Assembly (NCBI GenBank): GCA_023014485.1 | Contig: JAJOZX010005540.1 | Location: 142,501-206,500 of the forward strand | Direction: 5' to 3' | Source of the DNA: Bathynomus jamesi | Lineage: Eukaryota; Arthropoda; Malacostraca; Isopoda; Cirolanidae | Length of the DNA: 64,000 nt | In this document: one piece after another, positions 52,664 to 61,289 of the stretch | Position numbering within the stretch: the first letter of the stretch is position 1 | Layout: the number at the start of each line of letters is the position of its first letter | Notes under the pieces: generated by a model | Database searches by the model: none | The model's input: only the letters and a program-made list of their open reading frames with translations | Told to the model about the DNA's origin: nothing | Made by a program: the position numbers and the translations under genes

Positions 52664-52907
52664 TTATATGAGGCGTTGCGTGGAAGAAGGGCGACCTAGC
52701 CAAAATCAAATCTTTGAGAAAAATGCATTTTAAGTTGGAGAGGTATTTATCGACAATTAGGTAGATGAAGGGCGACCTAGCCATTTTTGGCGAAAATGAA
52801 TTATTGCTGTTTTCAGTAGCTTAATATATTAAGCTACTGAAAATCAGCAATAATTCATTTTCGCCAAAAATGGCTAGGTCGCCCTTCTTCCACGCATCGC
52901 CTCATAT
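52664..52907. repeat. Long hairpin inside the DD37D element
   Basis: 52767-52826 (GAAGGGCGACCTAGCCATTT ... CAGTAGCTTAA) is the inverse of 52830-52892 with a single-base indel. The outer part ATGAGGCGTTGCGTGGAAGA (52668) pairs with TCTTCCACGCATCGCCTCAT. The left arm contains a ~75-bp extra piece that begins and ends with GAAGGGCGACCTAGCCA, that is, a local duplication. Probably a nested palindromic MITE or a regulatory hairpin in the 5'UTR. Confidence 0.88.
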
Positions 52908-53093
52908 TTACTATTGTGAAGATTTGCTTGCTTTTATAACGATTTAAATAAATAACTTGCTTTTATATGTATCACTTCTATATGTCTTTATAATATTTGT
53001 TTTTAATATACTCTATTTATCTTTGTTGCAGATTTTTCAAAAATATTTAATCACCCATCAATACTGCCTTCATATAGTCAAGATGATCTCATA

Positions 53094-54108
53094 TTGATTA
53101 AACAATTACGTATTGAGAAACACTATAGTGCCAGGAAAATTATATCAATGTTTCCAAATAAACCATGGATTCGTTCTAGTGTTGAAAAAAATATTCGTAA
53201 AATTGATAGAACTGGATGCGTTGCTAGAACCAAAGGTAGTGGAAGAAAAAGAGAAGTTCGCACTGATGAAAATATTGCAATGGTTGAGGAAATGGCTCTA
53301 AGTCAGGAAAAAAAGCCTGGAACGCGTATGACACCAAATGAAATTGCAGCAGAAACCGGAATTTCAAGAAGCTCTATACACGAATTGTCAAAGAAGATAG
53401 GCAATTGACAGTTTATAAACGATATCCAGCGCAGATCTTGAGTGAATTCAATAAGATGAACAGAATGAAAGCGTGTCAAACTTTTCTTGAAAGATTTCCT
53501 AATGTCAATAGAATATGGTTTAGTGACGAAATATCATTTTCAATTCGATCACCTATCACCACTCAAAACAATCGAGTGTATTCTTCAGCAAGAACCAGGA
53601 GAGAAGTAACACCGGAAAGACTTTTAATTCAACGGTTTAACTTTTTTCAAAAACTAATGATCTCCTGCTGTGTCTCAAAACTGGGTAAAAGTGTTGTTGT
53701 TTTTGTTGAAAGCGGTGTTAAAATGAAGGCTGTTTATTATTGCAACAGTATATTAGAGAATCATCTATCAAAAATTTGCGAAATTTGGCAAATCGATATA
53801 CATTTCAGCGAGATGGTGCAACAAGTAACACTGCTCACCTTACAATTGAATATTTAAACAAAGTAGTTCCTGATTACATAAAACCTAAAGATTGGCCTGG
53901 CAACAGCCCGGATTTGTCTCCTCTTGATTATGCAATACGGGATGAACTGAAGAAAAGAGCGTATAGGAATACTAATTTCGCTAACATTGATCAATTAAAA
54001 GGAAAGATCGTGGAAGAATGGAATTCGCTACCACAGAGTTTCATAAACAGGGCAACTGATAACTGGCGCCATCGTTTGGAGCTTTGTGTCCAACAAAGTG
54101 GTGGATAA
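53094..54108 (+). pseudogene. DD37D (maT-like) transposase, lightly broken
   Basis: Helix-turn-helix EKHYSARKIISMFPNKPWIR; linker SGRKREV; second helix RMTPNEIAAETGISRSSIHE. Shift near 53400; then RFPNVNRIWFSDEISFSIRS (first Asp), PITTQNNRVYS; second shift near 53770; FQRDGATSNTAH (second Asp) and GNSPDLSPLDYAIRD (third Asp) with 37 residues between. C-terminus NWRHRLELCVQQSGG*. The catalytic triad is complete; two frameshifts inactivate it. DD37D is the maT-type spacing. Confidence 0.9.
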
Positions 54109-54274
54109 TTTGAGTATTTGATGTCATAATATAGACAATAAACAGGAGTATTTATTAATATGTATTATTTATTTTGTATTTCTTTCTATAAAACTGAAAT
54201 AAAATCTTAAAAACAATAGCTCACTTTTTTCTGGGCAACCCGGTATATATATATATATATATATATATATAAGA

Positions 54275-55330
54275 CACTTATCGTTATAGCTTACGTCGAA
54301 GTAAGATGGTAAGATGAAAATCTCATCATTCCACCCATACTCCAATTTCAGGGTACGAGCAGCGCGCAGCAGCATTGCCAAGTAAACAGGGGGGTCAATG
54401 TCCTGATGAGGCTTCCGTACGTAGTTCGTTACCACTGAAAGCAACAATGGTCCGTGTTATCCCAGTTCAAAACATATCCAAATTCGTATTCGTCTTCGCG
54501 CAATTTTCGCTAGTTTGTATTGCAGACACCTCCAGTTATTACCAGTCTCAGTGCCTGATTCTTCAGGACCAACTTGCACCGCGAGTTAATTAAATTAATG
54601 AAGTTAATTAATAAGTTAATTAAATAATATAAAACAGTTAGGAATTTGTTGAACTCATAATACAAGGTATTTTAAAATTGTTTCCAAGTTCCAGGATCAA
54701 AGTGAAAAAAAAAATATAGAATGTCTTCCCAATAAGAGATGAAAATTTAATTCTGAATGAAGAAAAACAGCGCGCAGCGCAGATCGACAGTGAGTAAGGC
54801 AGTGGAGAACAATTTGTCATAGAGACAGGATCGTACAGTCCATCAGAAGATTTTAGTTTCCCCTCCCTTTTCATTTTAATATTTTCACTCGTACCCGTGG
54901 GAAATGGGGCCTCACTTTTAAGATGAATTTGAGAGAGTAAATTCAATTCAGTTCTCCCCTAGGGTTTCCGTAGGGGGTACTTTCTCTCTTCGGGCCTTAG
55001 GACTATTCTTGTCCCGCGCTAGCCCATATTCCCTACTTTCTTAGGCCTGTTTGAATTCCGATCAAGACCAATTCCCTTTTATGAATTATATAACGTAATA
55101 AATCTAATTTAATGTGTGAAATTTAAGATTAATATATTAAAACTTTGTTGTATTTTATAATAACAATAAAAGTCATAATTGTGGTTTAAATTCGTGACAG
55201 ATATGTTGTTTATTATAAAGTAAGATAATTGAAAAGGTAAAAATCAGTGAAAGTCAATTTAGCTGCAGGTAGTAAAATTGATTTGAAAGACATTTTCGTG
55301 TCCGCGCTACCAGACGTGTATTAATATCGA
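54275..55330. other. Unassigned sequence
   Basis: A minus-strand ORF at 54447-54280 (RAARTLKLEYGWNDEIFILP) looks non-random, but I do not recognise it. AT-rich beyond 54590. Confidence 0.35.
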
Positions 55331-55333
55331 CAC

Positions 55334-55539
55334 CAGGCACGTGCAGAGGGTGGGGGAGCTACAGGAGCTTGAGACCTCCAATTTTCCCCTTCATGCCTCA
55401 GAAGTGCCCTTTTTTTAAAAAAAAAAATAACATCCATATAAATGCTGAGAAGAGACTTATTTTTTTTGAGGGGGGAGGAGATGGTGCCCTTTTTGTTAAC
55501 TTTCAACCTCCCATCTGAAGTGTCCTGTGCACGGGCCTG
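55334..55539. mobile_element. hAT MITE
   Basis: 206 bp with inverted ends CAGGCACGTGCAGAGG / TCCTGTGCACGGGCCTG. Flanks ATCGACAC (55326-55333) and ATCAACAC (55540-55547), 7 of 8 identical. GGTGCCCTTTTT/GTGCCCTTTTTT words repeat inside. Confidence 0.78.
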
Positions 55540-55668
55540 ATCAACACATCCACCCACGAACGGGGTAATGATTGATCAATTACACTGGGGGAACACCCCT
55601 GGAAAGGACGTCACCCCGGGAGAAGCCTCGAGCCCTTCACTACTTCTATTTATTAGAGTAGCCTATAT

Positions 55669-56683
55669 ATCGGGTGAGCAAAAAAAAAAGTGAGACCTCG
55701 AACTTTGGCTGTAAAATCCAAAGTTATGGTCAGATTTCAATATTTTTTTCACACCCCACAACTAAGTAAATTTCCTATATGGTGAGCAGATTTCAAAGAA
55801 AACTAATGAACATTATGGATTTATTGAACATTTCTTTATGCCGCTGAAAATTCTCCATTTACACTATTACTGCATTGTATGTGCAGATAAAAAGTTACAA
55901 AGTACTCACATATGGTGCTATCATGATGTTAAAAAAACTGCTCGATATGTTTACCACGAACTTTTATAACCTTTTTCACTCTAGGCTTGAACTCATCTAT
56001 GGCTTTATTTTGTTCTTGTGGCAGCTCATCCCATTTTTCCAGAAGAAGCTGTCGTAAATGAGCGACATTTCTTACTTTGACCCGATAAATTCTGTGACAA
56101 ATTTTCCCAAAACGCCGTAATGGACAGGATTTAAATCAGGACTGTTTGGTGGCCAAATTTAATACTGCTACCTGGTATTCTTTTGATAATTCCTTTTTAT
56201 CGATTTTCTTGAAGTTGAGAAGCTTGTCCAGACGACCTGCAGTTGGCTTACGTTAATTAAAATCGCTTTAACTATCAACTTGAATCTATGATTAGCAAGA
56301 TTTTTCTGGAATATTCGCCATAAACCGAATTTCTCAGCTAAAATGTTAAAAGATGGCATACAAACCATAAAATGACCTAATACTAACATACTAAAATTTC
56401 ATGGTTCTATGTACCGTATTTGCCGAGATATGAAGGATTTAAAAGGTCTCCCTTTTTTTTTGCCGACCCGACAATACAGTAGTAGTGTAAATGGAGAATT
56501 TCCAGTGGCATAAAGAAATGTTCAATAAATCCGTAATTTTCATTAGTTTTCTTTGAAATCCGCTCACCGTATAGGAAATTTACTTAGTTGTGGGGTGTGA
56601 AAAAATATTTAAATTTGACTATAACTTTGGATTTTACAGCCAAAGTTCGAGGTCTCCCTTTTTTGTTTTTTTGCCCACCCGAT
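55669..56683 (-). mobile_element. Tc1/mariner element with ~200-bp inverted ends
   Basis: Left end TATCGGGTGAGCAAAAAAAA and right end CCCACCCGATA. Inverse similarity continues ~200 bp (ACCTCGAACTTTGGCTGTAA, ATGAACATTATGGATTTATT, AAATTCTCCATTTACACTA), far longer than usual for this superfamily. The interior 55900-56250 is a transposase scrap. Confidence 0.85.
55915..56260 (-). pseudogene. Tc1/mariner transposase scrap
   Basis: Minus strand IWPPNSPDLNPVHYGVLGKF (56160-56100), where the catalytic Asp of PVDY is replaced by His. After a shift comes VRNVAHLRQLLLEKWDELPQ (56080-56020), then FKPRVKKVIKVRGKHIEQ. Upstream GRLDKLLNFKKIDKKELS may be a fused N-terminal stretch. Most of the protein is missing. 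Confidence 0.7.
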
Positions 56684-56697
56684 ATATATACACAGTA

Positions 56698-57233
56698 TGT
56701 AGTGGCAGAGACTACACGACCAAGATGACGTCACACAAGTACGACTAAGATGACGTCACATCGCGAGGATCCACTCAAGGCATGCCCTTCTGCCTTGCCT
56801 GACACCTCAACTTCGTTACAAGGACTTCTCGACGCACCTCGACTTTCTCTCTTCGAAGAACCAGTGACACGAAATCAAGCCCATTTTGGCCTGGTGTCAT
56901 TCACCTAACTTTATAATTTATAAAGACTAATCATTGCCTCGCGCGTTATTAATATTCAAGTCATTATTACGCGTTATTAATATTCAAGTCATTATTATTG
57001 AAGTCATTATTCAAGTGTACATTTAATTTCAACTGTAAACAACCAACTTGTATTTTGTCTCATTCATAAATAATTTATTTTGTTTAATAAAAGAAGAAAA
57101 CTCATTCTATCAATCAACCTAATTAATAACATTATTTAATCTGAAAAGATCATGGTGACCTCAGCATCATCATAACAATCAATGATAACTATTATCAATT
57201 AACCATTGTTATCATCATTATGCTAATACTACA
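56698..57233 (+). mobile_element. Solo LTR with tandem CRE-like sites
   Basis: 536 bp starting TGTAGTGGCAGAG and ending GCTAATACTACA; TGTAGT/ACTACA is a perfect inverted terminus. Two full TGACGTCA palindromes lie at 56726-56733 and 56751-56758. AATAAAAG near 57086 can serve as the polyadenylation signal. ATGGTGACCTCAGC near 57151 resembles the end-region motif in the LTR at 34324. The flanks (CAGTA, CTATA) do not match clearly. No internal genes nearby. Confidence 0.65.
56726..56758. promoter_or_regulatory. Paired TGACGTCA (CRE/ATF-type) sites
   Basis: Two identical 8-bp palindromes 25 bp apart, both preceded by AAGA, inside the LTR upstream region. They match the consensus for CREB/ATF bZIP factors. 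Confidence 0.6.
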
Positions 57234-57276
57234 CTATATATATATATATATATAATATATATATATATATCACATT

Positions 57277-57775
57277 ATGAACAGCAGAACAGTAGAGGAA
57301 ATGAAGGGTGAAGACTACTGGTCTCGACTACAATCCCTGAAACTCTTCTCTCTGGAAAGAAGACACGAGCGGTACACAATAATATACATATGGAAAATAC
57401 TCAAGGGTGTTGTCCCAAACCTTAGAAATGAAATAGAAACAAACTGGAATGAGAGAAGAGGCAGATTTTGTACTGTCCCAGCTGCGGTGGGACAGGGAGT
57501 CATGAAAACGAGGCTGGAAAATACCCTCAGAATACGAAACCCAAAGCTTTTTAATGTCCTGCCAAAAGAAGTGAGGAACCTCCAGCACACCAACCTGAAT
57601 AACGTCAAGAACTAGCTGGACAGATTCCTGTGCAAAGTCCCTGACCAGCTATGTGTGGGCAGGAGATCGGAAAGCAATTCCCTCCTTCACCAAATCCGGC
57701 AAATGAGGGGGATGTTGCAGAGTGGTCGACCGCAGGTCGATCCTGAACCGTTGTTCAAACCCTCATAAAGTAACA
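57277..57775 (+). mobile_element. LINE-A lineage copy 3, 3' fragment
   Basis: Plus-strand C-terminal domain: GEDYWSRLQSLKLFSLERRH, NEIETNWNERRGRFCTVPAA, NPKLFNVLPKEVRNLQHTNL, a stop in place of Gln/Lys, then LDRFLCKVPDQLC. Ends with GTCGACCGCAGGTCGATCC and a CATAAAGTAAC-type tail repeat (AAGTAAGTAAGT). Strongly 5' truncated. Confidence 0.88.
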
Positions 57776-57779
57776 AAGT

Positions 57780-57968
57780 AAGTAAGTATGTATTGGGACA
57801 ATGTTCTCCCTGCTAATACCCAAATACCCAAATGCTGCAGATATAAATTGTTATATAGAGGAAGGCACTGTAGTGCAAACTTTGACACGAGTGCCATATA
57901 GGTCGCCGAACCCTGCTTTAAACAGTGGCGAAATTTACCAAAGAAATAGCGCAGGAAATATTTATGTG

Positions 57969-58007
<39 letters not shown>

Positions 58008-58185
58008 GGTTATCCTGTAAAATCGTAACATTTTCACATACTCAGTGTTTATATCGCGCCATTTACTCAACCTTTTCAAAACATAATAAACTTAACCAAA
58101 TCTTACCTAAACCAGCGTGACCTAACCTAACTTAATTATATCCATTATTTTCCTTGATAAGACACCATTTATGAAAATAAACCAC
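57780..58185. other. Spacer with CA array and CCTAA words
   Basis: (CA)n at 57970-58003 and ACCTAACCTAACTT near 58120; no gene. Confidence 0.6.
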
Positions 58186-58189
58186 CGCG

Positions 58190-58270
58190 ACACTGCAAAT
58201 ATCTTGATGCAGACATTCGTTTCGCGATGGGCTCTATATATGTATGCTAAAGATTGGCGTGATTCCGTTG

Positions 58271-58280
<10 letters not shown>
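58190..58280 (+). repeat. Interspersed repeat R, plus copy
   Basis: TTTCGCGATGGGCTCTATAT and AAAGATTGGCGTGATTCCGT match, inverted, 59124-59190 (GGAATCGCGACAGTCTTTAG, GAGCCCATCGCGAAACG). Class unknown. Ends in (CA)n then (TA)n. Confidence 0.7.

Positions 58281-58364
<84 letters not shown>
58274..58364. repeat. (CA)n-(TA)n compound microsatellite
   Basis: About 15 CA units followed by 30 TA units. Confidence 0.95.
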
Positions 58365-58369
<5 letters not shown>

Positions 58370-58413
58370 AATAAAACCACGAAAGGAAAAAGAAACACGT
58401 GGTTTTATTCATC
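58364..58413. repeat. Perfect short hairpin
   Basis: GATGAATAAAACCACG pairs with CGTGGTTTTATTCATC over a 17-base A/G-rich loop. Confidence 0.8.
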
Positions 58414-58467
58414 ATAAATATTTTTCACGTGTTACTTTCATGAAATAATTTTCATATATATATATAT

Positions 58468-58662
58468 GGGCTACGTCGTGGCCAATGTCGTAACACCGTT
58501 TCCAGGAGATCAGCGAAGGTAAGCGACATTGGGTCTGGGTAGTAGTTGGATGGGAGACCGTCCTCCGCGCCCAGTATGTAGCGCCCCGTGGTTCGGATCC
58601 CACGTAAAGCTGTAGGTCCCCTCCGTCATATGACCTTAGATGTTGCGAAGGAGGTTAAACAA
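58468..58662 (+). mobile_element. 5S rRNA/tRNA chimeric SINE, best copy
   Basis: GGGCTACGTCGTGGCCAATG, CGAAGGTAAGCGACATTGGG, then TAGTTGGATGGGAGACCG: 5S rRNA-like, including the internal control region. It switches at about 58572 to CGTGGTTCGGATCCCACG (the B-box hairpin of the dimeric SINE second unit) and AAAGCTGTAGGTCCCCTCCG. Ends GGTTAAACAATTC before (TA)n. Confidence 0.82.
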
Positions 58663-59022
58663 TTCTACTAAAATATATATATATATATATATATATGCAA
58701 GTGTTAAAACTAGTTTTTCCCGAACGATAAAGCGATATTTCGAATATTATATGCATAAAACGAGCAAAATGCAGAGACTCTCCGACATTTTCATTCGTAC
58801 GACACACATTACGTTTTATATACATTCTCCTAAAAACTCCTTCAGAGCACTTCCTCCCTGAGAAATTATATATCTGACATTTCACCCTCGTCTCAATCCC
58901 CTTAAAGCAGAAAATGAGACGTATGATGAAGAGTGCGCAAACTCATTCAGGACAACAATGCTTCACAACCACTAATTATCAGCTCTCTCAGACAGGATAT
59001 AAAAGAAAACATACAATATATA

Positions 59023-59055
59023 TATACAGGGTGTCCCATAAGTCCGGTCCGGTCC
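59023..59055. mobile_element. Isolated DD41D-type terminus
   Basis: CAGGGTGTCCCATAAGTCCG after (TA)n, identical to the ends at 35814 and like 37308; no partner end follows. Confidence 0.75.
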
Positions 59056-59200
59056 GTATGACTGGAACCAGGGCACTTTTCCAATAAATAAATAAATGTA
59101 TTTATGAGTTCGTTTGCAATTAAGACCTGCGGTCTTTTCTTCCCTACGGAATCGCGACAGTCTTTAGGATACACAGAGCCCATCGCGAAACGACTTTTAT
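59056..59200 (-). repeat. Interspersed repeat R, minus copy
   Basis: Shares AATAAATAAATGTATTTATG, AATTAAGACCTGCGGTCTTT and the GGAATCGCGACAGTCTTTAG block with 59385-59500 and (inverted) 58190-58280. Confidence 0.7.
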
Positions 59201-59217
59201 CACGAAAAGAGGGGAGA

Positions 59218-59300
59218 TAATTAAGATTAGGTTAGGTTAGGTAGGTTACACTAGGTTAGGCAAGGTTTCGTTAAGTTTGATTAAATTTAATTAAAGCCCT
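59218..59300. repeat. TTAGG-type pentamer patch
   Basis: AGGTTAGGTTAGGTAGGTTA then GTTAGGCAAGG; a short interstitial run of the arthropod telomere-like unit. Confidence 0.5.
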
Positions 59301-59311
59301 AAATATATATA

Positions 59312-59374
<63 letters not shown>

Positions 59375-59384
59375 CCGGACACAA

Positions 59385-59521
59385 GAATCGAGTCCACTTT
59401 TGGAATAAATAAATTAAAAAATGCATTCATGAGCTTCTTTACAATTAAGACCCGTGTTAGTGTCTTTCCTACAGAATCGAGACAATCTTTAGGAGATACA
59501 CACACACACACACACACACAC
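59385..59521 (-). repeat. Interspersed repeat R, second minus copy
   Basis: GGAATAAATAAATTAAAAAA, CTTTACAATTAAGACCCGTG, CTACAGAATCGAGACAATCT, ending in (CA)n. Preceded by TA and CA arrays at 59306-59374. Confidence 0.7.
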
Positions 59522-59524
59522 ACG

Positions 59525-60050
59525 ACAAAAATGTGTCCATGTCAGAAATATGTAAATACAGAATATGAAGCATGATGATATTAACATCTAAATTAGTTGG
59601 CATGGAAACGATACATATGGACAGTATATTACGTCATAGCAATCGTAGAAATTTGTGCGTAACTATTATTATTTTACACCCATGTGACATTTTAGATACG
59701 TCCGAGTTTGAAATGTTGTTTCAGTACTAAAGAAATCGTACATACAAACTATTGTTTAGGTTATACTGTAGGTTACATTACATAGGAGGCGCGGAGGTAG
59801 ACAGAACGTAATTAAATCGAACCGAAATTAATCGGCTCATACGAACCGCAATTAAATCCAAGCTTGAATCGTTTAACTGGAATAATATCGGATACGAGTT
59901 AATTCCGAATGGATCCATTTCACTTACTTCATTATGAAAAGGGATTCTATTTTATCTTCACCTAATATCTCCCCGATCTCCAGCATCTTACATCTTTACC
60001 TTACGAAATCTATGCTTGTTTAAAGGGTTATACTAGCAATAAGACATGAC
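59525..60050. other. Unassigned sequence
   Basis: No recognisable gene, element ends or RNA. Confidence 0.4.
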
Positions 60051-60056
60051 CTTATT

Positions 60057-60270
60057 GGGTGCTACTGTAGTATGCGGTCTACCTACGATTGGTTAGGTTT
60101 AATCATGATATTTTCGTTAAAACTAACGAAAATATCATGACTAAACCTAACCAATCGTCAAGGGCGATTAACATTGGGATGTAAACAAGCAATTAGCAAA
60201 CAAGATAAGAAATTATACTTGAAAGGTAAACCGCCGAATCGTAGGTAGACCGCATACTACAGTAGCACCC
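60057..60270. repeat. Inside-out palindrome F5
   Basis: Same inner hairpin as F4 (CGATTGGTTAGGTTTAATCA ... TGATTAAACC-type inverse). The outer arms GGGTGCTACTGTAGTATGCG / CGCATACTACAGTAGCACCC differ from F4 over the outermost ~20 bases. CTTAT lies on both sides (60051-60055, 60271-60275). Confidence 0.87.
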
Positions 60271-60274
60271 CTTA

Positions 60275-60990
60275 TGGTCTGTATAATGCCATTATTACTT
60301 TCACTGTCATATAAATTTAATTAATGTGACGTACGCATGGGTATTATCACCATAATATGAGTGTGACCTTGAAACGATTGATATACTTTTTCATAGTGTA
60401 GATAATAAAATATTACGTGTAATAATAATATTCCAAACGACGGCGAACATGTGTATCACGCCATAGGTGAGTGACCTGGAAACCTTGAAAATGTATATAG
60501 TACACATTTGTATACAATGAATAATAAAGCGGAATGTATGTGAGGAACGTGAATATTCTGACAATTGAATCCTCCATTGAAATTCTTCCTTATTGTATAT
60601 ATTCATGAAATTATAATATATAACCCCTCACCCCACCCCGCTCCATGAGAGGCGGAGCTTAAGTAAAATGGGTGTGTGTCCCAGCAGGAAATGGAATCGT
60701 ATTTGCCAAGCGATTTCATTACGATCTCTCATGCTATATATCAATGTACAATAATGAAATCTGAACGTTTCTTGCCCTTCATAATCTATGTTCCTTCTTA
60801 TGCAATCATGCAATGCAGCAAATCACCAAATCATATAAGAAACGCAAACTTTTCTATGCGACCATTTAAGTGGCACATTAAATAGACCTAAGTTCCAGCG
60901 AGAAGCCTAAATTAATTACAAACTCATCAATTGTTTGGTTTTGATGTAATGCAGTCATCCGCATTCTTTTCTCAGACGATCTTTACGAGT
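60275..60990. other. Unassigned sequence
   Basis: Nothing recognised. Confidence 0.4.
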
Positions 60991-60997
60991 GTTTGTT

Positions 60998-61245
60998 TGA
61001 AATTTAGGACCTTTCCAGTTTGTGTACCGTTTTTCATATAATTTATTTTTGAGTGGTCATACAACCGCCGTCGATTATAACAACTTTTTAAGAGGGGTAA
61101 GTTCTTGATAACCTAACGTAACCTAACCTAACCTTCTGTTTTACTCTATGCTGTGCCTAACAGAAGCAAAGAAACACTAGAAAGTTGCATAAAAGCCAAC
61201 ATTGTAGAAAACGGTACATAAACTGGAAAACGTCCGAAATTTATT
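60998..61245. repeat. Foldback remnant around CCTAACC words
   Basis: GAAATTTAGGACCTTTCCAG and TTGTGTACCGTTTTTC are inverted at 61205-61242 (AAAACGGTACATAAACTGGA, CGTCCGAAATTTAT). The centre includes ACCTAACGTAACCTAACC. Confidence 0.7.
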
Positions 61246-61289
61246 TATAACTTTTGAGACAGCTTACATAAATTTACAAAATGCGTGGC

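Larger units (their letters stand above)
52615..54243 (+). mobile_element. Tc1/mariner DD37D element
   Basis: Ends CCGGGTTGCCCAGAAAAAAG and the inverse CTTTTTTCTGGGCAACCCGG with further pairing (AGCTATTG / CAATAGCTC). TA at 52613-52614 and 54244-54245. Includes a 240-bp palindrome between the left end and the transposase. Confidence 0.92.

Noticed and set aside
54280..54447. Minus-strand ORF RAARTLKLEYGWNDEIF as a conserved gene
   Set aside because: I cannot match it to a family and it has no supporting exons or element ends.
22071..58374. Many short ORFs with (YI)n repeats
   Set aside because: Direct translations of (TA)n microsatellites.
58468..58575. A functional 5S rRNA gene
   Set aside because: Only part of 5S is present, it is diverged, and a tRNA-like tail replaces the 3' end in all copies.
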